Assembly: GCF_900104625.1 (NCBI RefSeq)
Contig: NZ_FNVZ01000005.1
Span: 558,001 to 622,000 of the forward strand
Direction of reading: 5' to 3'
DNA length: 64,000 nucleotides
Source of the DNA: Leptotrichia massiliensis
GTDB taxonomy: Bacteria > Fusobacteriota > Fusobacteriia > Fusobacteriales > Leptotrichiaceae
Shown here: piece after piece, positions 26,914 through 36,180 of the stretch
Position numbering within the stretch: the first letter of the stretch is position 1
Layout of the letters: every line of letters starts with the position of its first letter
Position numbers and translations under genes: made by a program
Notes under the pieces: generated by a model
The model's input: only the letters and a program-made list of their open reading frames with translations
Told to the model about the DNA's origin: nothing
Database searches by the model: none

Positions 26914-28617
26914 ATGAAAAGAATGACAGGAATTGGTGCTTCAGAGGGAGTATCTATAGGTAAAGTATTACTTTTTATCGCAGAGGAGATTGTTATTCCG
27001 CAAACAAAAGAGGCAGATTCAACAATTGAGTCTGAATTGGCAAAATTGCAAGCTGGATTGAAACAGTCTAAAACTCAATTAATTGCAATCAGAGAAAAAG
27101 TAAAAGAGAAAATGGGGGAAGATAAAGCAGCAATTTTTGATGGTCATATTATGCTTCTTGAAGATGAAGATTTGATTATGGAAGTTGAAGATAAAATTAA
27201 AGGAGAAGGACTTCCAGCTGCAAAAGCGTTACACGATGGAATTAATGAATATTGTGATATGATTTCACAATTAGATGATCCATACCTAAGAGAAAGAGCC
27301 GCTGATTTACAAGATATAGGTAAAAGATGGCTTAAGAACTTGTTAGGAATGAAAATTCATGACTTGAGTAACTTAGAGCCAGGAACAATTGTTGTAACTG
27401 AAGACTTGACTCCATCTGATACAGCTCAATTGGATTTGGAAAACTGTATAGGATTTATTACAGAAATTGGAGGAAAAACAGCTCACTCTGCAATCATGGC
27501 AAGATCACTTGAATTACCTGCAGTAGTTGGGGTAAAAGGAATACTTGATGAAGTAAAAGATGGTGAAGTTGTTGTTATGGATGGAGAAACTGGAGAATTA
27601 TACCTGGAACCATCTGAAGATTTGGTAAATGAGTATATTAAAAAACAAGAAGCGATAAGAAAAGAAAAAGAAGAATTGAAAAAATTAATTCATGAAGATG
27701 CAGTTACTCTTGATGGTAGAAAAGTTGATATTTGGGGAAATATTGGAAGCCCTAATGATGTTGATGCTGTAATTGAGTCAGGAGCAACAGGAATTGGATT
27801 ATATAGAACAGAATTTTTATTTATGAACTCTGATCACTTCCCAACAGAAGAGGAACAATATCAAGCATACAGAGTGGTTGCTGAAAAAATGCAAGGAAAA
27901 CCTGTAACAATAAGAACAATGGATATTGGTGGAGATAAAGAATTACCATATTTAGATTTACCAAAAGAATTAAATCCATTCTTAGGATATAGAGCAATCA
28001 GAATTTCGCTAGAAAATAAAGATATGTTCAAAACTCAGTTAAAAGCGATTTTAAGAGCATCTCAATATGGACAAATCAAAATTATGTATCCAATGATTAG
28101 TTCAATTAATGAAATAAGAAAAGCAAATGCTATTTTGGAAGAATGTAAGAGAGAACTTGATGAAATTGGAAAAATCTATGATAGAAATATAAAAGTGGGA
28201 ATAATGGTTGAAACTCCTTCAACAGCTATTATTGCTTACAAATTTGCAAAAGAAGTTGATTTCTTCTCAATAGGAACTAATGACTTGACACAATATTTCT
28301 TAGCAGTAGATAGAGGAAATGAAATGGTTGCAAACTTATACAACTCATTTAACCCTGCGGTATTAGAAGCTATTCAAAAAGTAATTGATGCTGCACATGG
28401 AGCAAATATAAATGTTAGTATGTGTGGAGAATTTGCTGGAGATAAAAGAGCAACTAAATTATTGTTAGGAATGGGGCTTGATTCATTTAGTATGAGTGCA
28501 TCATCAGGATTAACTGTTAAGAAAATAATTAGAAACAGTAATTATGCAGATGCGAAAAAATTCAGAGATTTAATTTTACAACAAGATACACCTGAAGAAG
28601 TTGTAGCAAAAGTATAA
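26914..28617 (+). CDS. ptsI: PTS Enzyme I (phosphoenolpyruvate-protein phosphotransferase)
   Basis: Transfers phosphate from PEP to HPr, starting the sugar PTS. The 567 residues have the usual length: N-terminal swivelling domain with the phosphorylated His191 in GGKTAHSAIMARSLELPAVVG, and the PEP-binding barrel with GIGLYRTEFLFM, TIRTMDIGGDKELPYL, MVETPSTA, FSIGTNDLTQY and the catalytic Cys in SMCGEFAGD. No ptsH is adjacent, which is unusual since HPr and Enzyme I often form an operon; here an ankyrin protein takes that place. GAGGAG precedes ATG. Confidence 0.97.
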   Translation: MKRMTGIGASEGVSIGKVLLFIAEEIVIPQTKEADSTIESELAKLQAGLKQSKTQLIAIREKVKEKMGEDKAAIFDGHIMLLEDEDLIMEVEDKIKGEGLPAAKALHDGINEYCDMISQLDDPYLRERAADLQDIGKRWLKNLLGMKIHDLSNLEPGTIVVTEDLTPSDTAQLDLENCIGFITEIGGKTAHSAIMARSLELPAVVGVKGILDEVKDGEVVVMDGETGELYLEPSEDLVNEYIKKQEAIRKEKEELKKLIHEDAVTLDGRKVDIWGNIGSPNDVDAVIESGATGIGLYRTEFLFMNSDHFPTEEEQYQAYRVVAEKMQGKPVTIRTMDIGGDKELPYLDLPKELNPFLGYRAIRISLENKDMFKTQLKAILRASQYGQIKIMYPMISSINEIRKANAILEECKRELDEIGKIYDRNIKVGIMVETPSTAIIAYKFAKEVDFFSIGTNDLTQYFLAVDRGNEMVANLYNSFNPAVLEAIQKVIDAAHGANINVSMCGEFAGDKRATKLLLGMGLDSFSMSASSGLTVKKIIRNSNYADAKKFRDLILQQDTPEEVVAKV

Positions 28618-28628
28618 TAAATTATAAC

Positions 28629-28660
28629 AAAAAAGGCTAGTTAGTTTCTTAGCCTTTTTT
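28629..28660 (+). terminator. Intrinsic terminator after ptsI
   Basis: AAAAAAGGCTA (28629-28639) pairs perfectly with TAGCCTTTTTT (28650-28660). The A/T flanks make it potentially bidirectional. Confidence 0.92.
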
Positions 28661-28796
28661 GCCTTAAAATCGGGATTATTATTTTAGAATAAAATTATTT
28701 TGAAGACAAACGAAAAAATTGTTTAAACCATAATTTTATTCGATATTAGATTTTATTTCTAAAAAATAATAAGTATAATAACTGAGGAGTAAAAAT

Positions 28797-29360
28797 ATGG
28801 AAAATAAAAAAGTAGCAGTGTTTTTGGCAAATGGATTTGAAGAAATTGAAGCAGTAACTCCAATTGATTTGCTTCAAAGGGCAGGGATTAATGTAGATAC
28901 AGTTTCAATCACAAAGGATAACCTTGTGGAGAGTGCGAGAAGAATGAAAATACTGGCAGATAAGATAATTGATGATATTGATTTTTCTGAATATGATATG
29001 CTGATATTGCCTGGTGGTCCTGGAGTCGGAAATTATTTTAATTCACAGACACTGTTAGATAATGTGTTAAAATTTTCAAAAGACAATGAAAATAAAAAAA
29101 TTGCGGCAATATGTGCGGCACCTACGGTATTATCTAGTCTTGGAATTTTGGAAGGAAAAAATGCGGTGTGTTTTCCAGCGTGTGAAAATGAACTGGTAAA
29201 AGGTAAGGCAGTGTTAGGAAAAGACAGAGCTGTTACAGATTGCAATATTATAACGAGCAGAAGTGCAGGAACTGCATTGGATTTTGCCTTTGAAATTATT
29301 AGTGAACTTTTGGGTAAAAAAGAAGCAGAAAAAATTGCTGATGAGATTGTTTATAAATAA
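28797..29360 (+). CDS. DJ-1/PfpI family protein (YajL/DJ-1-like)
   Basis: A 187-residue protein with the flavodoxin-like DJ-1 fold: VAVFLANGFEEIEAVTPIDLLQRAG at the start with Glu16, the LPGGPG loop (71-76) and the nucleophile elbow IAAICAAPTVL with Cys106, the same numbers as in human DJ-1. Relatives act in oxidative-stress protection or as protein/glyoxal deglycases; the activity is debated. GAGGAG precedes ATG. It stands alone, with no terminator recognised before the next gene 295 bases away. Confidence 0.92.
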   Translation: MENKKVAVFLANGFEEIEAVTPIDLLQRAGINVDTVSITKDNLVESARRMKILADKIIDDIDFSEYDMLILPGGPGVGNYFNSQTLLDNVLKFSKDNENKKIAAICAAPTVLSSLGILEGKNAVCFPACENELVKGKAVLGKDRAVTDCNIITSRSAGTALDFAFEIISELLGKKEAEKIADEIVYK

Positions 29361-29563
29361 ATTTGTAAATAAAAGTATAAATTTTAAAAAGTTATATGGA
29401 AAAAATAAGAAAAGTATGCTAAAATGTTTCAGTAATTATGAAAGAAATAAAATGATTTGATAATTAACAAGATTACAAACTATTGATTTAAGTACAATAT
29501 ACAGCTATTTTGAAATAATTTTAAAAATAAAACCAAAAATAAATTAGAAATTTAGGAGTTTGC

Positions 29564-29641
29564 ATGAAATTAGTTTACATTCTAAAATTGGTTTTAAAAA
29601 GTTTTATAAATGTTAGATTTGTATATTTTAAAAATGTCTAA
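29564..29641 (+). CDS. Possible 25-codon membrane microprotein or leader peptide upstream of rsmH
   Basis: ATG at 29564 has TTTAGGAG four bases upstream and opens a 25-codon frame ending TAA at 29639-29641, 14 bases before the rsmH start. The peptide is basic and hydrophobic (MKLVYILKLVLKSFINVRFV then YFKNV), able to form one short amphipathic or membrane helix. The position suggests a leader or coupled upstream frame for rsmH, but in DNA this AT-rich such a frame may arise by chance. Confidence 0.3.
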   Translation: MKLVYILKLVLKSFINVRFVYFKNV

Positions 29642-29655
29642 GAAAGGAAGAAAAT

Positions 29656-30582
29656 ATGGAATACCATAAGCCCGTGCTGTTTGACGAAGTGATTGATAAT
29701 ATAATAACGAAAAAAGACGCTGTTTATGTTGACTGTACACTTGGCGGCGGTGGGCATACAGAGGGTATTTTAGAAAATTCTTCTGAAAATTCAAAAGTTG
29801 TTGCAATTGATCAGGATATGGAAGCCATTGAGTTTGCAAAAAAAAGGCTTGAAAAATACGGACATAAACTGCAGATATTTCAAGACAATTTTAGAAATAT
29901 TGATACAGTTGTTTATCTTGCAGGCTTTGAAAAAGTGGATCGAATACTTATGGACATAGGAGTTTCCTCAAATCAACTGGATAATGCCGAAAGAGGTTTT
30001 TCATATAGATTTGATGCACGATTAGATATGCGTATGGATAGTAGCCTAAAAATAAGTGCTTACGAAGTTATTAATGATTTTTCTGAAAAGGAAATCGCAG
30101 ATATTATTTATAAGTACGGTGAAGAGCCAAAATCTCGTAAAATTGCAAAAAAAATTGTAGAATACAGGAAAAATAAGCCAATCGAAACAACCTTGGAACT
30201 TGCGGATATTGTTATAAAATCAATAGGAAAAAGTATGAAACGGCATCCTGCCAAAAGAACATTTCAAGCTATAAGAATTTTTGTAAATAAGGAGCTTGAA
30301 GTACTGAGCGAAACATTGGATAAAGCAGTAGAACTACTTAATAAAAATGGTAGGTTATTAGTAATTACTTTTCATTCATTGGAAGATAGAATTGTAAAGG
30401 AAAAATTTCGTGAATATGAAGATCCGTGTACTTGTCCAAAAGATATACCAATTTGTGTATGTAATAAAAAAAGTTTGGGAAAGATAATTACAAAAAAACC
30501 AATTATTGCTAAAAAATTAGAATTAGAAGAAAACAATCGGGCACATTCAGCAAAATTGAGAATTTTTGAAAGGAGTGAATAA
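29656..30582 (+). CDS. rsmH: 16S rRNA (cytosine1402-N4)-methyltransferase
   Basis: Methylates N4 of C1402 in the ribosomal P site using AdoMet. The 308 residues begin MEYHKPVLFDEVIDNI, with the AdoMet loop DCTLGGGGHTEGIL (about 26-39), DIGVSSNQLDNAERGFSYRFDARLDMRMD split over the active site, and the C-terminal FHSLEDRIVKEKF and NNRAHSAKLRIFE. GAAAGGAAG precedes ATG. As in many bacteria it is followed by an ftsL-like gene, although the rest of the division and cell wall cluster is absent here. Confidence 0.97.
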   Translation: MEYHKPVLFDEVIDNIITKKDAVYVDCTLGGGGHTEGILENSSENSKVVAIDQDMEAIEFAKKRLEKYGHKLQIFQDNFRNIDTVVYLAGFEKVDRILMDIGVSSNQLDNAERGFSYRFDARLDMRMDSSLKISAYEVINDFSEKEIADIIYKYGEEPKSRKIAKKIVEYRKNKPIETTLELADIVIKSIGKSMKRHPAKRTFQAIRIFVNKELEVLSETLDKAVELLNKNGRLLVITFHSLEDRIVKEKFREYEDPCTCPKDIPICVCNKKSLGKIITKKPIIAKKLELEENNRAHSAKLRIFERSE

Positions 30583-30588
30583 ACAGTT

Positions 30589-31008
30589 ATGAATGGTGTT
30601 TCAAAAAACAAAAAAATGCAGATGGAAATCCTTGATGTTCCAAAAATTACGAATACAGCAAGATCAAAAGAAGATGCAAGAAGAGAAAGAATAGTAGCTC
30701 CTACAGAAGTTAGAAAAAAACTTTCCAGAACAGCGGGGTTAAATATGAGAGTAATAGTTATAGTTAGTATTTATGTCGCTATTGTAACAATAGTAGCTTT
30801 ACTTCGTGTTTTTGTTTCATTTAATATTTCTGAGTTACAAAGAGAAATTAATACCAAAGAAAAACAAGTAGTAATGTTACAAAAAGAAATTGCATTACTA
30901 GATACTCAAATGGTCAACAAGGAAGATTTAAAAACTAAGGAAATAAAAGCCAAAGAAAGAGGTTTCGAATTTCCAAATTCTCCAATATATATAGATTTGA
31001 ATAATTAA
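30589..31008 (+). CDS. FtsL-like cell division protein
   Basis: A 139-residue bitopic protein: basic cytoplasmic N-terminus (about 1-53), one membrane span (about 55-76) and a periplasmic coiled coil (about 80-115, with the ISELQREINTKEKQVVMLQKE heptads quoted in part), ending with a short ERGFEFPNSPIYIDL tail. Primary identity to FtsL is low, as is usual; the call rests on topology and its place six bases after rsmH. The nearest GGAG is 13 bases from ATG, so initiation may depend on rsmH translation. A possible FtsB/DivIC partner is at 10936. Confidence 0.75.
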   Translation: MNGVSKNKKMQMEILDVPKITNTARSKEDARRERIVAPTEVRKKLSRTAGLNMRVIVIVSIYVAIVTIVALLRVFVSFNISELQREINTKEKQVVMLQKEIALLDTQMVNKEDLKTKEIKAKERGFEFPNSPIYIDLNN

Positions 31009-31017
31009 ACTAAATAA

Positions 31018-31053
31018 AATATAACATTAAAAGTACAGGTGTTATATTTTTTT
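31018..31053 (+). terminator. Intrinsic terminator after the FtsL-like gene
   Basis: AATATAACA (31018-31026) pairs with TGTTATATT (31040-31048) and is followed by T residues. The stem is AT-rich. Confidence 0.75.
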
Positions 31054-31347
31054 ATTGACAATAACTGAAAAAATTGGTAACATATTAATATAATGACTAA
31101 GCAGTCAACTTATTTTGTTATAATTATAGTAAAACTATTTTAAGAAAATTTTGAGATTCTGTTCATTTTGTTCAATCCTAAATTTAGTTTTTAGAAATAT
31201 AACATTAAAAAAATCGAGTATAATTACTAAATAAAAAAAGGTAAATTATAGGTTTGAGAGCAGTAATCATAGTTGTGAAGTTTTGTTTTAAAGTAATATT
31301 ATTATAGTTATAAAAAAGTAAAAATAAATTTTGAAGGAGGTTATATC
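31054..31347 (+). other. Regulatory gap upstream of the V-ATPase operon
   Basis: No gene here. It contains a promoter (31055-31083), a degenerate relative of the dispersed repeat (from 31125: TATAGTAAAACTATTTTAAG, and later ATCCTAAATTTA and ATCGAGTATAAT as in copy B's surroundings), and the AAGGAGG Shine-Dalgarno site of the first ATPase gene. If the promoter is used, the operon has an untranslated leader of about 250 bases. I recognise no known riboswitch. Confidence 0.5.
31055..31083 (+). promoter_or_regulatory. V-ATPase operon promoter
   Basis: Perfect TTGACA (31055-31060), 17 bases, TAACAT (31078-31083). Confidence 0.6.
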
Positions 31348-31659
31348 TTGGCAAAAGAAGTTTTACAAAAAATAAAAGATGCTGAAAGTGAATCAGATAA
31401 GATTATTGCTGATGCAAATGAAAAGGCAAAAGATGTTTTGAAAAATATTGAGCAGAAAATAAAAGATGACGGCGATAAACTAATTTCTGAGACAAATCTT
31501 GAAGTAGAAAATTTGAAAAAAGAGTCAATGGATGATGCTGAAAAAAGAGTAAAATCTCTTTTGAGCAGTGAAGAAGAAAATGTAAACAAAATTCTTGAAA
31601 TTGACGAAAAGAAAATAGATGAAGTTGTTAATTTATTAGCAGAGAGGATTGTGAAATAA
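31348..31659 (+). CDS. V-type ATPase peripheral stalk subunit (H/G-like, NtpF position)
   Basis: Forms with subunit E the coiled-coil stator that holds the catalytic head. The 103 residues are almost wholly helical with heptads (LQKIKDAESESDKIIADA, then NEKAKDVLKNIEQKIKDDGD), and have no membrane span, as in archaeal/bacterial A-type subunit H. The start is TTG, with an AAGGAGG site eight bases upstream and no better start. It overlaps the subunit I gene by one base (TAATG). It is first in an operon whose order I-K-E-C-F-A-B-D matches the ntp cluster of Enterococcus. Confidence 0.88.
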   Translation: MAKEVLQKIKDAESESDKIIADANEKAKDVLKNIEQKIKDDGDKLISETNLEVENLKKESMDDAEKRVKSLLSSEEENVNKILEIDEKKIDEVVNLLAERIVK

Positions 31660-33632
31660 TGGCAATAGTTAAAATGAGCAAGTTTGATTTGGTTGTTTTC
31701 GCAGAACAAAGGGCTAAAGTATTAAAGAAACTTCAAAAATTTAAAGAAGTAAATTTTGTAGATATTGAGTTGCATGATGAAAATGGGGAACTTAGTAAAG
31801 ATGCTGTTGAAGGTGTTACTAAATATGTAAATAATGAAGAGCTGACACACATTGATGAACGTCTTTATCAGTTAAGCAATGCGATTTCTCTTATTAAAAA
31901 ATATGATGAAAGAAAAACACGTTTAAGAGATGTTATTCATGGAAATGAAAATTATACATTTGATGAATTGGCAAGAAAAGCATTGACTTATGACTGGAAG
32001 AAAGTTTCTTCTGAACTGAATAAAATTGGAACACAATATTCACAAATAAAATCCGAAATTTCTAAAAAATACATGCGTTATGATGAAATTGATTTGTGGG
32101 AACGACTAGATGTAAATCCTAAAGAATTAAAGAACTTGAAAAAAGTAAATACATTTTTAGGTACAGTACCGATAAAGTTAAAAGGAAGCTTTATCGATGG
32201 TATTTCTGAGCTTGATAAAACTTATTATGAAGAGCTGAAAATAGTAAAAGATGAAGTGTATTATCTTGTAATTGCAAGTATTGATGAAAGTGAAAAGGAA
32301 AAGTTGGCTGAAGTTTTTAGAAATAGCAGTTTTACAGTGGAAAATCTTGACATTGATGCAGTTCCACAAGATTATAAAAATGAACTGCAAAAGGAAATTT
32401 CAGAGCTGAAGAAGGAAAAACGAAGACTAAAAGCTCAAATTAAAACTTATAGTGAAGATTTGACTGATTTACAGGCAGTTTACGAATATATGCAAAATAA
32501 AAAGTTAAGAATTGTTGAATCAGAAAAATTAGCACAGACTGAAAATACTATTTTGATAAAAGGATGGATTCCAACTGAAAAAGTAAGTGAATTTGAGAAA
32601 GTGATAAAAGATGAGGCTGGGGATAATTATTACTTGACATTTACAGATGCGGATAGGGATGATGCGACAGTGCCTATTAAGCTGAAAAATGGAAAAGTTG
32701 CAAGTACATTTGAAAATTTGACTGGAATGTATGCATATCCAAGATATAATGAAATTGACCCAACGCCACTGTTTACGCCGTTTTATATCTTATTTTTTGG
32801 AATGATGGGAGCAGATGTAGGTTATGGGCTTGTGTTACTGCTTGCAACAATGTTTGTTTTAAAAGTAGTGAATTTAAGTTCTCAAATGAGAAAATCTATT
32901 AAGTTTTTCTTTTATTTAAGTTTTTCTGTTATTTTCTGGGGACTTTTATATGGTTCATATTTTGGAGCGACAATTCCAGGAATGTGGAGATTGGTAGATC
33001 CAGCGTCACAATATAACGATTTATTGATAGGTTCAATTGTATTTGGTGTAGTTCATATATTTGTTGGACTGGCAATAAAAGCATATATGTTAATTAGAGA
33101 TGGTAAATCATTGGAAGCAGTTTATGATGTATTGTTTTGGTATATGGCTCTTATTGGAGGAATGTTATTCCTAATATTTAAGTTAATGAATTTGTCAGCA
33201 GTTGTGGCAAACGTGTCAATGTGGGTAATGATTGCCGGAATGGCTGGAATCGTACTTACTGGTGGACGTGAAGCTAAAGGAGTCGGTGCAAAATTAGGTG
33301 GCGGACTTTACAGCCTTTATGGAATTTCAAGTTATGTAGGAGATTTCGTATCCTATTCAAGACTTATGGCTTTGGGGCTTTCTGGTGGATTTATTGCGTC
33401 AGCTATAAATATGATAGCAGGAATGATCGGTGGAAATTGGTTTGGTATGATTTTTATTCCAGTAATACTGATAGTAGGACATTTGTTTAATATGTTCTTA
33501 TCTTTTCTAGGTGCTTATGTTCATACTTCGAGACTTATGTATGTAGAGTATTTTGGAAAATTTTACGAAGGTGGAGGAAAACCATTTAAAGATTTTAGAA
33601 CAGAAAATAAATATATAAATCTTGATGATTAA
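31659..33632 (+). CDS. ntpI: V-type ATPase subunit I (a-subunit)
   Basis: Membrane stator that forms the ion half-channels against the K ring. The 657 residues divide into a soluble N-terminal arm with coiled coils (about 1-350) and a membrane domain with about seven or eight spans (from about 365, beginning TPLFTPFYILFFGMMGADVGYG). The essential Arg lies in the late VSYSRLMALGLSGGFIASAIN helix, and the HTSRLMYVEYFGKFYEGGGKPFKDF end is typical. It begins on the stop codon of the preceding gene. Confidence 0.95.
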   Translation: MAIVKMSKFDLVVFAEQRAKVLKKLQKFKEVNFVDIELHDENGELSKDAVEGVTKYVNNEELTHIDERLYQLSNAISLIKKYDERKTRLRDVIHGNENYTFDELARKALTYDWKKVSSELNKIGTQYSQIKSEISKKYMRYDEIDLWERLDVNPKELKNLKKVNTFLGTVPIKLKGSFIDGISELDKTYYEELKIVKDEVYYLVIASIDESEKEKLAEVFRNSSFTVENLDIDAVPQDYKNELQKEISELKKEKRRLKAQIKTYSEDLTDLQAVYEYMQNKKLRIVESEKLAQTENTILIKGWIPTEKVSEFEKVIKDEAGDNYYLTFTDADRDDATVPIKLKNGKVASTFENLTGMYAYPRYNEIDPTPLFTPFYILFFGMMGADVGYGLVLLLATMFVLKVVNLSSQMRKSIKFFFYLSFSVIFWGLLYGSYFGATIPGMWRLVDPASQYNDLLIGSIVFGVVHIFVGLAIKAYMLIRDGKSLEAVYDVLFWYMALIGGMLFLIFKLMNLSAVVANVSMWVMIAGMAGIVLTGGREAKGVGAKLGGGLYSLYGISSYVGDFVSYSRLMALGLSGGFIASAINMIAGMIGGNWFGMIFIPVILIVGHLFNMFLSFLGAYVHTSRLMYVEYFGKFYEGGGKPFKDFRTENKYINLDD

Positions 33633-33677
33633 TTTTATAATTTAAGTTTAGTAAAAATATTTAACAAAAAAAAATAG

Positions 33678-34172
<495 letters not shown>

Positions 34173-34178
34173 TTTTAA

Positions 34179-34198
34179 AAGGGGTAGCTATACCCCTT
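34179..34198 (+). other. Perfect intra-operon hairpin between ntpK and ntpE
   Basis: AAGGGGTA (34179-34186), four-base loop GCTA, TACCCCTT (34191-34198). The stem is GC-rich against the local background but is not followed by a T run, so it looks more like an mRNA stabiliser, processing site or attenuator than a full terminator. It lies 7 bases after the ntpK stop. Confidence 0.8.
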
Positions 34199-34218
34199 AA
34201 ATATGGTAAGGAGTGAAT

Positions 34219-34770
34219 ATGTCTAATTTAAATAATTTAACATCAAAAATATTAAATGATGCTAAAGAGGAAGCCGATAAAATTGTAAAAAGTGCTGAGG
34301 AAAAAGCAAAGCAAAAATACGATTTGGAAATAAAAAAAGCTATTGCAAAAAAACAAACATTGCTTGAAAATGCAAGAAGAGAGCGTGAACTGCTTTCAGA
34401 CAGAATTAAGTCGAGCGCAAATTTAAAGGCTAGAAATGAAAAATTAAAGGCAAAACAGACAGTAATTAACAAAGTTATAGATAAATTAAAGGAAAAACTT
34501 GTTAATATGAATGAGAGTGATTATATTAATTATTTGAATCAGAATATTGATAAAAGTTCTATAGCTGGAAAAGAGTTAATTGTAAAAAAAGAATTTGCAG
34601 ATAAAGTGAAACAAGAGTTTTCAACTGCAAAAGTTAAGGAAGATGAGTTTGTAACTTCGGGATTTATTATTGAAGAAAATGGCATTCAGGAAAATTACAC
34701 TTTTGAAGTGAAACTGGATTTTATGAGAGATGAACTGGAAGTTGAAATTTCCAAGCTTCTTTTTTCATAA
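34219..34770 (+). CDS. ntpE: V-type ATPase subunit E (peripheral stalk)
   Basis: Partner of the H/G-like subunit in the stator. The 183 residues have a long N-terminal helix (about 10-90, ILNDAKEEADKIVKSAEEKA...) and a C-terminal globular part ending FMRDELEVEISKLLF. The frame is open from a GTG at 34213, but that overlaps the TAAGGAG site, so ATG 34219 is the likely start. Separated from subunit K by the hairpin and from subunit C by a 93-base gap. Confidence 0.92.
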   Translation: MSNLNNLTSKILNDAKEEADKIVKSAEEKAKQKYDLEIKKAIAKKQTLLENARRERELLSDRIKSSANLKARNEKLKAKQTVINKVIDKLKEKLVNMNESDYINYLNQNIDKSSIAGKELIVKKEFADKVKQEFSTAKVKEDEFVTSGFIIEENGIQENYTFEVKLDFMRDELEVEISKLLFS

Positions 34771-34863
34771 TGTAAATAAAATTTATAGAAATTTAAGTTT
34801 TATATTTTCTTTTACAAAATAAATTTTATAATTAACTGGAATTTGTAAACAAGGGAGAAAAAA

Positions 34864-35862
34864 ATGGATAGAATGGATTACGGACAAAGTGTCGTAACTA
34901 TTAGAGTACTTGAAAAGAGGCTTTTGACTAGAAATAGGCTAGAACGTATGATAGAAGCCGAAACTCCCGAAGAAGTGCTAAAATTATTGGGAGAAACGGA
35001 ATATTCTCAAGATATGGCTGATATTCAAGGCAGTCAAGATTATGAAACAATACTGAAAAGAGAAACAGAACGTGTTTTTTCCATTGTAAGAAGTATGGTT
35101 AAAAATACTGCAATTGTTGATATTTTATCTCTTAAATATGATTATCATAATCTAAAGGTATTATTAAAAAGTAAAATAACAGGAAAAGATTTTTCAAGTC
35201 TGCTTATGCAGGCTGGGACGATTGATGCTGGGAAATTTAAGACAAAATTTGAATTGCAAAGCAATGATTTGCCACAGGAAATTTTGGATGCGATTAACGA
35301 AGTACAGAAGGACTTTGAAGAAAATCATGATCCCCAAAGAATTGATATACTCGTAGATAAACATTATTTTAAAAATTTATCAAGACTATCAAGAGAAATT
35401 GATGTGAAAGTTATTACTGATTATGTTGAAGGACTGATTGATTTTCAAAATATGATAACTTTATTTAGAGTGAAAAAACAAAATCGTGATGCAAGATTTC
35501 TGGAAACTGTTATTTTTGAAGGTGGGACAATTTCAAAAAATAAAATTGTTGAGTCAATAAATGACAATACAGATACTATTTTGAATAAGTTCAAGAAGGA
35601 AAAATTGGGAATATATCTAACAAAAGGACTAGAAGTATTTAGTGAAACAAAAAGATTATCAGAACTTGAAAAAATTTCTGATAATTACTTGATGGAATTA
35701 AATAAAGAATCAAAATATGTTGTATTTGGACCAGAGCCATTATTTACATATCTAGTTGCAAAAGAGCGTGAAATTAATGCAATAAGAATGATAATGGTAA
35801 GCAAGATAAACAATATAAGTTCGGATAAAATAAGAGAAAGGTTGCGTGAAACTTATGCATAA
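34864..35862 (+). CDS. ntpC: V-type ATPase subunit C (central stalk socket, d-subunit)
   Basis: Joins the central shaft (D and F) to the K ring. The 332 residues include the YGQSVVTIRVLEKRLLTRNRLERMIEAE start, a YDYHNLKVLLKSKI repeat region (about 98-111) and the PLFTYLVAKEREINAIRMIMVSKINNI end, all characteristic. The 93 bases upstream contain no gene and no convincing terminator. The end overlaps the subunit F gene. Confidence 0.94.
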   Translation: MDRMDYGQSVVTIRVLEKRLLTRNRLERMIEAETPEEVLKLLGETEYSQDMADIQGSQDYETILKRETERVFSIVRSMVKNTAIVDILSLKYDYHNLKVLLKSKITGKDFSSLLMQAGTIDAGKFKTKFELQSNDLPQEILDAINEVQKDFEENHDPQRIDILVDKHYFKNLSRLSREIDVKVITDYVEGLIDFQNMITLFRVKKQNRDARFLETVIFEGGTISKNKIVESINDNTDTILNKFKKEKLGIYLTKGLEVFSETKRLSELEKISDNYLMELNKESKYVVFGPEPLFTYLVAKEREINAIRMIMVSKINNISSDKIRERLRETYA

Positions 35863-36163
35863 AATAGGTGTAGTTGGAGATAAAGATTCTATTTTATCAT
35901 TTAAAGCATTGGGAATTGACGTGTATCCAGTTATTACAAAAGAAGAAGCAAGAAGTACAATAGATGAAATGGCAAGTAATAACTATGGTATTATCTTTGT
36001 AACAGAGCAAGTTGCAGTTATGGTAGAAAGTACTATTGAAAGATACAATCGTGAAGTATTTCCAGCTGTTATTTTGATTCCGAATAATCAAGGAAGTTTG
36101 GGGATAGGGCTTAAAAAGATAGATGAGTACGTTGAAAAAGCGATAGGATCTAATATATTTTAG
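35855..36163 (+). CDS. ntpG: V-type ATPase subunit F
   Basis: Small Rossmann-like subunit bound to the rotor shaft. The 102 residues begin [20 protein letters not shown], the normal family start, and include [10 protein letters not shown] and an [12 protein letters not shown] loop. An in-frame GTG at 35846 has better Shine-Dalgarno spacing (GAAAGG four bases before) and would add three residues; I prefer ATG 35855 because it matches the family N-terminus. The gene overlaps the end of ntpC. Called NtpG in the Enterococcus scheme. Confidence 0.9.
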   Translation: MHKIGVVGDKDSILSFKALGIDVYPVITKEEARSTIDEMASNNYGIIFVTEQVAVMVESTIERYNREVFPAVILIPNNQGSLGIGLKKIDEYVEKAIGSNIF

Positions 36164-36180
36164 ATGAAAGGAGAAATTCA

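Noticed and set aside
29263-29460. Open frame overlapping the end of the DJ-1/PfpI gene
   Set aside because: Starts inside the conserved gene in another frame, lacks a ribosome site and has no recognisable protein.
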